A stretch of DNA of 64,000 nt from NCBI GenBank assembly GCA_942493375.1, contig OW818698.1, positions 6,386,001 through 6,450,000 on the forward strand, written 5' to 3'. Shown one piece after another: positions 43,867 to 53,227 of the stretch. How positions within the stretch are numbered: position 1 is the first letter of the stretch; every line of letters starts with the position of its first letter. Under the pieces are notes generated by a model that searched no databases, was not told the origin of the DNA, and worked only from the letters and a program-made list of their open reading frames with translations. Origin of the DNA: G942493375 sp942493375. Its GTDB lineage: Bacteria; Armatimonadota; UBA5829. A program made the translations under genes and the position numbers.

Positions 43867-45192
43867 ATGCCACAATTATTGAGGGGTGGAATACGCAAGC
43901 TATTTAGTCACTTTCTTAATGTTACCTCACTTGTAATTCTGATTATTATTGCTGTCGGCATATTTACATGGCTGATTATGTCGGATGCACCGGTTGTGTA
44001 TAATCCACCACCACGACCGGCTTTACCTCGTCCAAATGCTTATGATACGTACTTGAAGGCTTCGAAGAGTCTAGTAAATGTTAAGCAGATTGACAAGGCA
44101 TTTCCTTACTCTAAAAAAGGTCCGGAAGTATCTTCTTTAACACATGCCGAGAAACAAGCAATGGTAAAAGCCAATGCAAAAGCACTTAATATCTTAAGAG
44201 AGGGCTTGAAGCAGGATTGTATGCTTCCATCAGGTATGCGCATGATTTTTCCGGACCTCTCCGGATTAAGGAAGCTGTCACGTGCTGTCGCGTTGGAAGC
44301 ACTGGTTTATAAAGAGTCCGGTGAGAATGGAAAAGCCATGATGACTTGCATGGATGGGCTGGAATTCGGAAATGATGTAGCGAAGGGTGGAAATGTTCTG
44401 GCAAACCTGGCGTCGATTGCCTATCAATCTATTGCCAGGAAAAATATCTGGGGAGTCGAGGAACGGCTAAACCTGGCAGATACCCGGATGGCGATTGCTA
44501 GATTGAATGGTATTATCTCTGAAGCAGTTCCGTTCAAAACGACAATGATAGAGGAGAGTCACAGCTTTCTTACAGTAGAAGCCCGTTTGTTTTTCAACGC
44601 AAGGAACTGGCGTCAACAATATGCATCAGCTGATTTTACAAACAAGCTTTTAGAACGTAAACCTTTGACATTGCAGAACCGTGTCCATTATTCCAGTGAA
44701 TATGCTAAAACCTCCGGGTTGTCCCGGCGTGGATTGTTTGCGGGTGTGCAAAACGACTATGCTAAGCAGATCGCTGCAGCAGGGATGTCTTACGTAGATT
44801 CCACCAAACTGAAAATACCAGGATCCAATAAAATATCACGGATGATAATGCCTGTATTTGGGAAAGCACGGTTTAAGTATGAGGACAACCGCTGCTTGAA
44901 CGACCTGCTGTTGCTTCAGTTGGCATTGCATGCTTATAAGCTTGAGCATGGCAGGTATCCGGTAATGCTGGGGGATCTTGCACCAGGATATCTTAAGTCG
45001 ATACCTATGGATCCATTTGATACGGGCAATTCATATAAATACAAACTTACATCTAATGGCTACAAATTATACAGCCTGGGACCTGATCTGAAAGATGATG
45101 GTGGGAAACCAGTAATCCAACGAGACAAACCCAATGCCCGGTTTGTGGATATTGACGGTAAAGGGGATATCGTTGCGGGGTATAACCAGTAG
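43867..45192 (+). CDS. Tandem paralogue 1: membrane-anchored protein with pseudopilin-like C-terminus
   Basis: A 441-residue protein of a family I cannot name. One transmembrane segment lies at about residues 18-40 (VTSLVILIIIAVGIFTWLIM), with the rest probably outside. Shared family blocks: DAPVVYNPPPRPALPRPNAY after the membrane segment; a helical region with ILREGLKQDCMLP and SGENGKAMMTCMDGLEFGND; FKYEDNRCLNDLLLLQLALH; then a C-terminal stretch (AYKLEHGRYPVMLGDLAP, PMDPF, LYSLGPDLKDDGGK) that matches the C-terminal pattern of type II secretion major pseudopilins. It ends GDIVAGYNQ. The N-terminus lacks a prepilin cleavage site, so it is not a pilin itself. It is the shortest copy, lacking the PPGVPAAG insert present in paralogues 2, 3 and 5. 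Confidence 0.82.
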   Translation: MPQLLRGGIRKLFSHFLNVTSLVILIIIAVGIFTWLIMSDAPVVYNPPPRPALPRPNAYDTYLKASKSLVNVKQIDKAFPYSKKGPEVSSLTHAEKQAMVKANAKALNILREGLKQDCMLPSGMRMIFPDLSGLRKLSRAVALEALVYKESGENGKAMMTCMDGLEFGNDVAKGGNVLANLASIAYQSIARKNIWGVEERLNLADTRMAIARLNGIISEAVPFKTTMIEESHSFLTVEARLFFNARNWRQQYASADFTNKLLERKPLTLQNRVHYSSEYAKTSGLSRRGLFAGVQNDYAKQIAAAGMSYVDSTKLKIPGSNKISRMIMPVFGKARFKYEDNRCLNDLLLLQLALHAYKLEHGRYPVMLGDLAPGYLKSIPMDPFDTGNSYKYKLTSNGYKLYSLGPDLKDDGGKPVIQRDKPNARFVDIDGKGDIVAGYNQ

Positions 45193-45248
45193 GTTGGGAA
45201 ACATGTTTCCGGTCTGCTTGTATTCATTTTTCATAAGGAGCAATTATT

Positions 45249-46673
45249 ATGGGGTTGAAGGGAAAGAGTAGGCATAAGAAACTCACTGTGGGTGTTGTTT
45301 CAGCGATTGCTATTATCACAGTTGTTGTATGGCTAATTGCGTCTGAGGCGCCGGTGGAATATACTGCGCCATCACTTGCATCTCGTCCTGCTACGCCAAA
45401 TCCCAATGCGTATAACACATATCTCAGGGCATCAACAAGCCTGGTGTGTAAAGATCAGACGTGGGAAGGACTGCGTTCGCGTCTTCCAACTCATTCATCT
45501 TCGAAAAAAGACCCACCAATAATGAAGCTCTTATCATTACTACCTCGCAAGAATGAAGGTCCGTTACCACCAGGAGTTCCTGCTGCTTCTAATCTGACCC
45601 GTTTATATAGCACTATAGAGAAACAGGCGATCCTGGATGCTAATGCGAAGGCATTGAGTGGTTTTAGAGAAGGCTTAAGACAGGAGTTTCTGCTTCCCAG
45701 GCTTACCGGTAACCAATTCACAAAATCAGGCAAACTCAGGGACCTTTGTCGTCTTATTTCACTGCAGGCTATTGTTTACAATGAATCCGGCGAATACGGA
45801 AAGGCCATGATGACCAGTCTGGATGCCTTGAAGCTTGGCAATGATACAGCCAGAGGAGGCAGAGAGATAGATGCTCTAGTATCTACAGCAATACAAGCCA
45901 TTGCACGTAAGCCTGCCTGGGATATGGTTGATTCATTGAGTCTGCTGGAAACTAAGGATGCGATTGCCAGGCTGGATAGTATTATTTCAGAAACAGTTCC
46001 ATACAAAGCAACAATGATTGAAGAGAACCAATATATACTTCCCCAGATGGTGCAGTTCTTGAATTCGCGCAGCTGGCGCAACAATATAGCTTCTATGGAC
46101 CTGGCAGGGAAGGCTGTTTCAGCATTGGTATTCTCAGATGAGACTCCCACATGGCGGGATGGTGTGAATTATGCTGTTGAATATGCGAAGACTTACAGTA
46201 CGACCAGACGGGGATTGTTTACCGGCGTAAAAAATGATTTTTCAAAGCAGGTTGAAGCGTGTGATCTCGCATATCCGGATTTCAAAAAGCTGAAGTTAAG
46301 GGGATCAAATAAGCTCTCCACAGTGTTTGTTTCTGTAGATGAGAAAGCACGGTTTGAATATGAAAACGGTCGCTGCTTGAATGACTTACTGCTGCTACAA
46401 TTGGCATTACATGCATATAAACTAGAGCATACCAGATATCCGATGAAACTGAGTGACCTGGCGCCTGAATATGTGAAGTCCTTACCGATGGATCCTTTTT
46501 CTGCTGGCGATGAATTCAAATATGGACTGACAGCGAATGGGTATCTTCTTTACAGCATTGGCCCGGATACGAAAGATGATGACGGGAAACCCGTGGTTCA
46601 GCATAACCAGCCTAATAGTCGGTTTGTGGATTTTCAAGATATAGGCGACATAGTCGCAGGTTATAACCAGTAG
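45249..46673 (+). CDS. Tandem paralogue 2: membrane-anchored protein with pseudopilin-like C-terminus
   Basis: A 474-residue member of the same family as its neighbour. Transmembrane segment at about 15-34 after a basic start (MGLKGKSRHKK). It has the extra proline segment (GPLPPGVPAASNLTRLYS) before the helical region, the SGEYGKAMMTSLDALKLGND block, and the YKLEHTRYPMKLSDLAPEYVKS / LYSIGPDTKDDDGKP end. AAGGAG precedes the ATG. The 56-base gap from paralogue 1 contains a perfect palindrome, GGAAACATGTTTCC (45197-45210). Function unknown; the tandem arrangement suggests that the copies form one assembly or bind related ligands. Confidence 0.82.
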   Translation: MGLKGKSRHKKLTVGVVSAIAIITVVVWLIASEAPVEYTAPSLASRPATPNPNAYNTYLRASTSLVCKDQTWEGLRSRLPTHSSSKKDPPIMKLLSLLPRKNEGPLPPGVPAASNLTRLYSTIEKQAILDANAKALSGFREGLRQEFLLPRLTGNQFTKSGKLRDLCRLISLQAIVYNESGEYGKAMMTSLDALKLGNDTARGGREIDALVSTAIQAIARKPAWDMVDSLSLLETKDAIARLDSIISETVPYKATMIEENQYILPQMVQFLNSRSWRNNIASMDLAGKAVSALVFSDETPTWRDGVNYAVEYAKTYSTTRRGLFTGVKNDFSKQVEACDLAYPDFKKLKLRGSNKLSTVFVSVDEKARFEYENGRCLNDLLLLQLALHAYKLEHTRYPMKLSDLAPEYVKSLPMDPFSAGDEFKYGLTANGYLLYSIGPDTKDDDGKPVVQHNQPNSRFVDFQDIGDIVAGYNQ

Positions 46674-46696
46674 CACCACCTTATTTAGGAGCAAAA

Positions 46697-48055
46697 ATGG
46701 AAGACCGAAAGAAGATGAAGAAGATCAGAGTGTGGGTAGGCATTGCGGTTCTGGTTGTTTTTGCTGCTGTGTGGTTTAGTGTCACTAATGCTCCAGTGGA
46801 TTATAAAGCGCCTCCCAGGCTTGCTTTGCCAAATCCTAATGCATACGATACATATATGAAAGCAGCGCAGAGCCTTGTATGCAAGGATCAGATATGGGAG
46901 GCAGACTCGACAACTCCTCCCGCCAGTTCGGAGTTTCCTCCACTTCACAGAGATAATAAACCCTTGCCTCCTGGAGTTCCTGCAGCAGGCACTTTGCATC
47001 GTTTGTACAACCCAGTGGAGAAACAGGCGGTTGTAAGAGCAAATGCAAAGGCATTGAGTATTTTCCGGGAAGGGTTGGATCAGGATTTTCTACTGCCGCC
47101 ACGCCCGGGCAACAAGACACCCAAGCTGTCTGAAATAAGATATGTTTCACGGCTAATTGCTCTGGAATCCGTTGTTTATAGGGTATCCGGTGAGAATGGG
47201 AAAGCCGTGATGTCTTGCCTGGACGGTATGAAAATGGCAAACGATATAGCTATTGGTGGCAACCTGTTTCCTGCTCAAGTTTCAGAAGCAATGCAGGATG
47301 TTGTGCGCAATGAAGTTTGGCAAATAGTCGATTCATTGAGCCTGGCTGAAACACAAGAAGCCATTACAAGACTTAATAATGTTATGGTGGAAGCGCTTCC
47401 TTTAAAGTCGATTATGATAGAAGAGAAGAACACTCTGCTTTCTATGTCGTTAGAATTGTTGAACTCAAAAGACTGGCGTAAACAATATGCGGATTGGCCT
47501 CCGATAACAGCGTTCTCTCCGGACACCCCATCGTCTTTGCAATCCAGCGTTTATTTATTTCTAGAGCATATGAAAACATTCAAACTATCCAGAAGAGGGG
47601 TGTTTTTAAGTGTTCAAGCGGATATGGAAAAACAGGTTCATGCATCTGATCTATCCTATCCGGAGTATTGCAGGATGAATATTCCTGTGTCGAATAAAAT
47701 CACCCAGGAGGTATTCCCAAACTACAGGAGTTTACGCTTCCATTACGAATACAACCGATGTATGAATGACTTGTTACTGCTCCAGTTGTCATTGCACGCA
47801 TATGAGCTCGAACATGGTAAATATCCCGTAAAGCTAGAGGAGTTGGTGCCGAAATATCTCGCAAATGCACCGATGGATCCTTTTGCTACTGGTGTTGAAT
47901 ACAAATACGTTCGGAAGCTAAATAGTTACACTCTTTACAGTGTTGGACCGGACTTGAAAGATGATGGTGGGAAAGCGGTAGTATGTGAAAACCCCGAATT
48001 TCGTTATGTTGGCGGGAATGATAAAGGGGATATATTGGCTGGTTTTAACAGGTAA
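46697..48055 (+). CDS. Tandem paralogue 3: membrane-anchored protein with pseudopilin-like C-terminus
   Basis: A 452-residue family member. Basic start (MEDRKKMKKIR), transmembrane segment at about 12-30, NAPVDYKAPPRLALPNPNAY block, PLPPGVPAAGTLHRLYN insert, SGENGKAVMSCLDGMKMAND, then FHYEYNRCMNDLLLLQLSLH and YELEHGKYPVKLEELVPKYL with LYSVGPDLKDDGGKA. The C-terminus is GDILAGFNR. It begins 23 bases after paralogue 2, with TAGGAG upstream. No catalytic motif is visible. Confidence 0.82.
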   Translation: MEDRKKMKKIRVWVGIAVLVVFAAVWFSVTNAPVDYKAPPRLALPNPNAYDTYMKAAQSLVCKDQIWEADSTTPPASSEFPPLHRDNKPLPPGVPAAGTLHRLYNPVEKQAVVRANAKALSIFREGLDQDFLLPPRPGNKTPKLSEIRYVSRLIALESVVYRVSGENGKAVMSCLDGMKMANDIAIGGNLFPAQVSEAMQDVVRNEVWQIVDSLSLAETQEAITRLNNVMVEALPLKSIMIEEKNTLLSMSLELLNSKDWRKQYADWPPITAFSPDTPSSLQSSVYLFLEHMKTFKLSRRGVFLSVQADMEKQVHASDLSYPEYCRMNIPVSNKITQEVFPNYRSLRFHYEYNRCMNDLLLLQLSLHAYELEHGKYPVKLEELVPKYLANAPMDPFATGVEYKYVRKLNSYTLYSVGPDLKDDGGKAVVCENPEFRYVGGNDKGDILAGFNR

Positions 48056-48079
48056 AAATATGAGTCATAAGGAGTTATA

Positions 48080-49423
48080 ATGAATGATAGAAAGCGAGTG
48101 AGGGTTTCCGAGCTGCTAATTGTTTGTGGCTCTGTTGCATTATTAATTACGATTATTGCAGTATACATGAAAATGTGTGAAGTGCCGGTTGTGTATCAGA
48201 AACCTCAGCGTCCTGTTATGCCGAATCCTAATGCTTATGATACATATCTCAGAGCAGCCGAAAGTTTGGTAGACAAAGAGCAGGTTTATGACGCATTGTA
48301 CACAAAACTTGATTCTCCCAGTTTGTTTAATTCATACACTCCTTTACCTCACGGGGTGCCGAAAGCATCTGCATTGACTCAACCATACAGTTTGGCACAG
48401 AAACGAGTGCTTATTAGGATCAATTCAAAAGCCTTAAGCATCTTCAAAGAAGGTTTGAAGCAGGATTTTATGCTTTCAGGGTCTATTAGGGATGATTTTC
48501 CGAAATTGTCAAAGATCAGAAACCTACCCAGTCTTATTGCGTTGCAAGCTAAAGTATATAGGGAATCCAATGAGAATGGGAAAGCTATGATGATTTGCCT
48601 GGATGGACTAGAAATGGGTAACGATATAGCCAGAGGCGCTGTACTATTCGAATGTATGATCTCCGGATCAATGCAGGCTATTATACGCAATGAAGCCTGG
48701 AGAACTGTGGATTTATTGAACTCAATGGAAACAAAGCAAGCTATTGGCAGGCTGGAAAGTATCATTTCGCAATCAGTTCCATTCAAATCAATGATGATTG
48801 AGCAGAGTTATGTCACCATGGATGATTCTGTGCGCATTCTGAATGACGAGAAATGGCGAGGCAACCTGTCTTCATTTGATTTGCCACTAGGTCCCCAGAC
48901 AATGCAGGAGAGCTGCTATTATATTTCGCAATATGTGAAAACGTTTGGGGCATCGCGGCGGGGTTTGTTTGTTGGTCTGAAAAGTGATTATTCGCAATTA
49001 ATTGCTACAACTGATTTATCTTATAGAAATGCTATGAAGCAGCAAACATCAAGTTCCAATAAGTTGTCAAATTATCTCTTGCCTAATATTTTGAAAGTGC
49101 GGTTTAAATACGAATACAACCGCTGTATGAATGACTTGCTGCTGCTTCAATTGGCGCTACACGCTTACAAACTTGAACACAGCAGATATCCCGCTAAGCT
49201 GGATGATCTTGCACCTGGATATATTAAGTCGGTTCCGACGGATCGTTTTGCTGTAAATTCTGAATACAAATATAAACTAACCCAAAAAGGCTACACCCTA
49301 TATAGCCTCGGACCTGATTTGAAAGATGATCTGGGTAAACCACCAGCGCATCCTCAAAATCCCAAGCAGTGGTGGGTTCGTATCGAAGATAAAGGTGACA
49401 TAGTGGCTGGTTTTAACAAGTAG
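48080..49423 (+). CDS. Tandem paralogue 4: membrane-anchored protein with pseudopilin-like C-terminus
   Basis: A 447-residue family member with transmembrane segment at about 12-33, EVPVVYQKPQRPVMPNPNAY, a shorter proline insert (PLPHGVPKASALTQPYS), SNENGKAMMICLDGLEMGND, FKYEYNRCMNDLLLLQLALH, YKLEHSRYPAKLDDLAPGYI and LYSLGPDLKDDLGKP. It differs from its siblings in PTDRF where the others have PMDPF or PQDPF. AAGGAG precedes the ATG, 24 bases after paralogue 3. It is followed by a perfect family A hairpin. Confidence 0.82.
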   Translation: MNDRKRVRVSELLIVCGSVALLITIIAVYMKMCEVPVVYQKPQRPVMPNPNAYDTYLRAAESLVDKEQVYDALYTKLDSPSLFNSYTPLPHGVPKASALTQPYSLAQKRVLIRINSKALSIFKEGLKQDFMLSGSIRDDFPKLSKIRNLPSLIALQAKVYRESNENGKAMMICLDGLEMGNDIARGAVLFECMISGSMQAIIRNEAWRTVDLLNSMETKQAIGRLESIISQSVPFKSMMIEQSYVTMDDSVRILNDEKWRGNLSSFDLPLGPQTMQESCYYISQYVKTFGASRRGLFVGLKSDYSQLIATTDLSYRNAMKQQTSSSNKLSNYLLPNILKVRFKYEYNRCMNDLLLLQLALHAYKLEHSRYPAKLDDLAPGYIKSVPTDRFAVNSEYKYKLTQKGYTLYSLGPDLKDDLGKPPAHPQNPKQWWVRIEDKGDIVAGFNK

Positions 49424-49468
49424 GTATGATCCAGAGCATATTGAGTAACAGTTCAGAGTTGCTGGAAT

Positions 49469-49540
49469 TTGTCATCATGAGGAACGAAGGATCTGCTTTA
49501 TATCCGGAAAAAGCAGATCCTTCGTTCCTCATGATGACAA
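49469..49540. repeat. Intergenic repeat family A, perfect 31-bp hairpin
   Basis: Arms 49469-49499 and 49510-49540 are exact reverse complements. Compared with the copy at 16795 it has GTCATCATGAGG in place of GTCATCCTGAGG, and the opposite arm carries the matching change, so pairing is kept. Confidence 0.93.
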
Positions 49541-49606
49541 TGTACCAATACTACTGAGCTATTATATTGACTTCAGTTATGTTTATTCATCAGGAAAGAA
49601 GAGACA

Positions 49607-51043
49607 ATGATAGATAACAAGAGAAAAAAGAAACGCATACAGATCGTAGTTGGTGGATGTATTATTGGTATTCTTATTTGTGCTGGTATATGGCTGAAGG
49701 TGTCCAGTATGCCGATTGAATATCAGAGTCCTCCTCGTCCCGCATTTCCGAAAACAAATGCATTTGATCTGTATGTGAAAGCTGGCAATGAACTGAAGTG
49801 TTCCAAGCAACTGGAGGAAGCGTTATTAAGCAATCCGCCTTCATATATGAACAATCTGAGAGGTGTAAAGTTGCCAAAGGATATGCCGCGTCCTTCGCTA
49901 CCGCCATTCGCTGCACCAGGCTATCCAGGGCAGAATGTTGACAAAACTCCACTGCCTCCCGGAGTTCCGGCTGCGGGGACTCTTGAACGGTTGTATAATA
50001 CAGCAGAAAAACAAGCGGTTATAAATGCCAATCTGGATGTGTTGATTAAGCTCAGGGATGGTATGAAATACGACTTCGTACAGCCTGCAGATGCTTGGAG
50101 CAAAGACCCTATGCTGCTAACTAAGTTTAGAGGGCTGGCGCGTTTGCTTGTTCTTCAATCAGAACTTCAATATAATTCCGGAGAGTATGCTAGATCCATG
50201 TCATCAGCTCTGGATGTGCTAAAATTCGGCAATGATACTGCCAAAGGTGGAAATCTTATCATTGGTCTATCGTCTGTAAGTATCCAGTCAATGGCACGTA
50301 AACCAGCTCAGAGAAATGTTGATTTCCTAAATATCAAGGAAACACAGGCTGCTATTTCAAGGCTTAATGCCATCATTGACGATATCGTTCCGTATAAATC
50401 AATTATGCAAGAAGAAGCCTGGTTTGGTCTGGAGCATGCTAAAGATGCATTTAATGCAAAAGACTGGCGAAAGCGGTTGGCTACACCGGACGAACTTACG
50501 TATTCGGATGAACCAGCGACGTGGCGGGATTCTGTCCGGTTTGCATGGGAATATACTAAAACCTTTGGATTGTCACGAAGGGGGTTGTTCTACGGATTCC
50601 ATAAAGACCACGCAACGATGCTCAGGGCGATAGAGCAGCCATATATGAGCTATGTTAAGGTTGAAATCCCGATATCCAATATGCTCTCAGAAAACACAAT
50701 GCCGATATATGAAAAATCAAGGTTCAGGTTCGAATACAACCGATGCATGAGTGAATTTCTCCTGCTTCAACTGGCATTGCATGCATATAAGCTTGAACAC
50801 GGCAGTTATCCGGAAACACTGGATAATCTCTCTCCGGAATATATCAAGGTTATGCCTCAAGATCCATTCACCGGATTTACGCCTTATTGTTACAAGCTTA
50901 CACTTGATGGTTACACCCTATACAGCGTTGGACCTGATACAAAAGACGATGGCGGAAAACGAATTGTTAGACCTAAGTCTTTTCCACCTAAAGGAGTTGA
51001 TCCTGACGATATAGGGGATATAATTGCTGGATATAACATCTAG
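49607..51043 (+). CDS. Tandem paralogue 5: membrane-anchored protein with pseudopilin-like C-terminus
   Basis: A 478-residue family member, the longest. Basic start (MIDNKRKKKR), transmembrane segment at about 12-31, SMPIEYQSPPRPAFPKTNAF block. It has a unique extra proline-rich stretch (KLPKDMPRPSLPPFAAPGY) before PLPPGVPAAGTLERLYN. It continues with SGEYARSMSSALDVLKFGND, FRFEYNRCMSEFLLLQLALH, YKLEHGSYPETLDNLSPEYI and LYSVGPDTKDDGGKR. It is separated from the others by 183 bases holding a family A hairpin, and is the most divergent copy. It is followed closely by the GH42-like gene. Confidence 0.82.
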   Translation: MIDNKRKKKRIQIVVGGCIIGILICAGIWLKVSSMPIEYQSPPRPAFPKTNAFDLYVKAGNELKCSKQLEEALLSNPPSYMNNLRGVKLPKDMPRPSLPPFAAPGYPGQNVDKTPLPPGVPAAGTLERLYNTAEKQAVINANLDVLIKLRDGMKYDFVQPADAWSKDPMLLTKFRGLARLLVLQSELQYNSGEYARSMSSALDVLKFGNDTAKGGNLIIGLSSVSIQSMARKPAQRNVDFLNIKETQAAISRLNAIIDDIVPYKSIMQEEAWFGLEHAKDAFNAKDWRKRLATPDELTYSDEPATWRDSVRFAWEYTKTFGLSRRGLFYGFHKDHATMLRAIEQPYMSYVKVEIPISNMLSENTMPIYEKSRFRFEYNRCMSEFLLLQLALHAYKLEHGSYPETLDNLSPEYIKVMPQDPFTGFTPYCYKLTLDGYTLYSVGPDTKDDGGKRIVRPKSFPPKGVDPDDIGDIIAGYNI

Positions 51044-51057
51044 TGTTGAGGTGCAGT

Positions 51058-53187
51058 ATGAAGGTTTTCGTCCGAGGAACTATATTGTTTTTGCTCCTGG
51101 TAATCGTGATAAATGCACAGGCTGCAGATAAACCTGCCAGGCTTGATAATTATCAGGTTATTATCTGGAGTGTCGGTGATATTCCCGCCAATAATGACCT
51201 GTGGTTCCAGAGGCTTAAAGAGATCGGATTTACTGCGAATATGTGTTATCGCGGTACCAGTAGTGAGCCTTACACGAGAGCAGGACTTGGGTTCTATGTT
51301 GAGAACCTTGTTCCTGAGTTGGCATATCAACATTCACGTAAGAGCTTATATGATGCTGATTATACAGGATATATTGCTGACCGGAGCACCTCTCACCTCA
51401 CCCGAAAACCTTGCTTTGATGATCCTGCATATTGGACAAAGGCAGAGGCTGAATTGACTGACCAGGTCAAACCTTATGTTGGCAAAGGAGCCTTATTCTA
51501 CAATCTGCAAGATGAACCATCCATCGGTTCATATGCCAGCCCGATGGACTATTGTTTCTGTGATTATACGCTGGCTGGGTTCCGCGAATGGCTGAAGAGT
51601 CGATATAAGTCGCTGGATTCACTCAATAAAGAGTGGGAGACATCGTTTGATTCGTGGGATAAAGTGAAACCGATGACTACCTGGGAGATTAAGGTCAGGG
51701 AGAAGAAAGCCCTTACGGATTCTACACCGGAGAATTATGCTCCCTGGGCAGATCACCGGGAGTATATGGATGATTACTATGCTAAAGCAGTCTCCCGGCT
51801 GGCAGGAGTTGTTAAGCGAAGTGAACCCGGTGCACTGGCAGGGCTTGAAGGCCTGCAGATGCCGAGTGCCTGGGGCGGGTATGACATGTGGAAGCTATCA
51901 AAGGTTCTGGACTGGTGCGAACCTTACGATATCGGCTGCAGTCGTGAGGTGCTGCGTTCGTTTATGCCATTTAGAGCGCCTGTTATGTCGACTGTGTTTG
52001 GTGCTGATATTAACCACATCAAGCTCCAATTATGGAGCCGGTTACTTCACGGAGACAGCGGATGCATCATATGGGACGATGACGACAGCCGGGTTATCGA
52101 TAAAGCGTCTGAGGGCCTTACGATGACCGCGAAAGGCCGTGCGCTTGCAGAGGTATTCAAAGATATCAGGCGAGTAGCTCCGGAGATAATGCCTGTTCCC
52201 AGAGTGTCTGCCAGGGTTGCGGTGCATTATTCGCAGGCTTCGATACGTGCCCACTGGATGTTTGATTCACGTGAGGACAGAGATACCTGGCACCGGAGGT
52301 TTTCGTCCTATGAAGCAAAGAATTCCAGATTCTCTCAATTGAGGGAGAGTTTGGTTATGCTGCTGGAGGATATGAACGTTCCTTATGATTTTATCTCCTA
52401 CGATGAAATCGAGACAGGTAAACTCGACCGCAAACGCTATGATGTGCTAATTCTTCCGCAATCTACGGCAATGTCAGCCGGTGAGTGCGATGCGGTTCGC
52501 AAGTTTGTGAGTGATGGCGGAAGGGTTATTGCTGATTGTATGGCAGCTACTATGGATGAGCATTGCAGACGGTTGAACAAGGGATTGCTGGACGATCTCT
52601 TTGGTGTTTCGCACACTCTTGCCGATTGGACACCAGGACCGGTTGGCGGGTCAGTAATGATAGCTGGGACCGGGGTGGGGGTCTACGAATCCGGACTGAA
52701 GGTCAGTGGAGGTAAGTCTGAACTGACATCGGACAAGGTTGTTCCATGTGTTGTATCTAATAAAGTCGGTAAAGGTAAAGCTGTGTATCTGAATCTCGAT
52801 ATTCGGTCCTATGCATCAGGAAGGTATGGAGCAATTGGAAAAGCATTGCGAAGCACAATTAACCCCTTAATCGGTGATCTGCATCCGAAATATAAAATCC
52901 AGGATAGAACAGGAAAATTTCCGGTTGGGATAGAGTGTATTGTATATCAAGGAAAAAAGTCTGATATAATTGCAATATTACATAATCCGGGATTCAGGGC
53001 GGATTCCCTCGGAGCGGTTTCGGTGTTTGGTCAGACGATGCAGGAGTCAGCTCCACTTACTTTGATCCTCCCCAGAAAGATGAAATTGCGGGATATCAAT
53101 TCAGGCAGGATGATGAATACTTCGGACAGAATAGAGTTTGTTTTAAATCCATGGAAACCTGAAATATTTGAACTCATACCTTCATAA
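51058..53187 (+). CDS. Secreted GH42-like (beta-galactosidase-type) protein
   Basis: About 709 residues. Signal peptide at 1-22 (MKVFVRGTILFLLLVIVINA). Residues about 25-370 form a TIM barrel with a GH42-like flow: GFTANMCYRG, FYNLQDEPSIGSY where the glutamate is the likely acid/base position, and FREWLKSRYKSLDSLNKEWE, a segment typical of GH42. Residues about 380-590 match the GH42 trimerisation (amidotransferase-like) domain (RYDVLILPQSTAMSAGECDAV, FVSDGGRVIAD). A short beta domain ends it. The substrate is unknown. The ATG at 51058 follows GAGGTG; a GTG at 51043 overlaps the stop of paralogue 5. Confidence 0.83.
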   Translation: MKVFVRGTILFLLLVIVINAQAADKPARLDNYQVIIWSVGDIPANNDLWFQRLKEIGFTANMCYRGTSSEPYTRAGLGFYVENLVPELAYQHSRKSLYDADYTGYIADRSTSHLTRKPCFDDPAYWTKAEAELTDQVKPYVGKGALFYNLQDEPSIGSYASPMDYCFCDYTLAGFREWLKSRYKSLDSLNKEWETSFDSWDKVKPMTTWEIKVREKKALTDSTPENYAPWADHREYMDDYYAKAVSRLAGVVKRSEPGALAGLEGLQMPSAWGGYDMWKLSKVLDWCEPYDIGCSREVLRSFMPFRAPVMSTVFGADINHIKLQLWSRLLHGDSGCIIWDDDDSRVIDKASEGLTMTAKGRALAEVFKDIRRVAPEIMPVPRVSARVAVHYSQASIRAHWMFDSREDRDTWHRRFSSYEAKNSRFSQLRESLVMLLEDMNVPYDFISYDEIETGKLDRKRYDVLILPQSTAMSAGECDAVRKFVSDGGRVIADCMAATMDEHCRRLNKGLLDDLFGVSHTLADWTPGPVGGSVMIAGTGVGVYESGLKVSGGKSELTSDKVVPCVVSNKVGKGKAVYLNLDIRSYASGRYGAIGKALRSTINPLIGDLHPKYKIQDRTGKFPVGIECIVYQGKKSDIIAILHNPGFRADSLGAVSVFGQTMQESAPLTLILPRKMKLRDINSGRMMNTSDRIEFVLNPWKPEIFELIPS

Positions 53188-53227
53188 CAACAACATCGTT
53201 AGATTCTCATGTGGAGGTTGTTTGAAA

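Noticed and set aside
43867..51043. The five paralogues as type IV pilins or pseudopilins
   Set aside because: They resemble pseudopilins only at the C-terminus; the N-terminal prepilin peptidase site and the following glutamate are absent, and the proteins are about three times too long.
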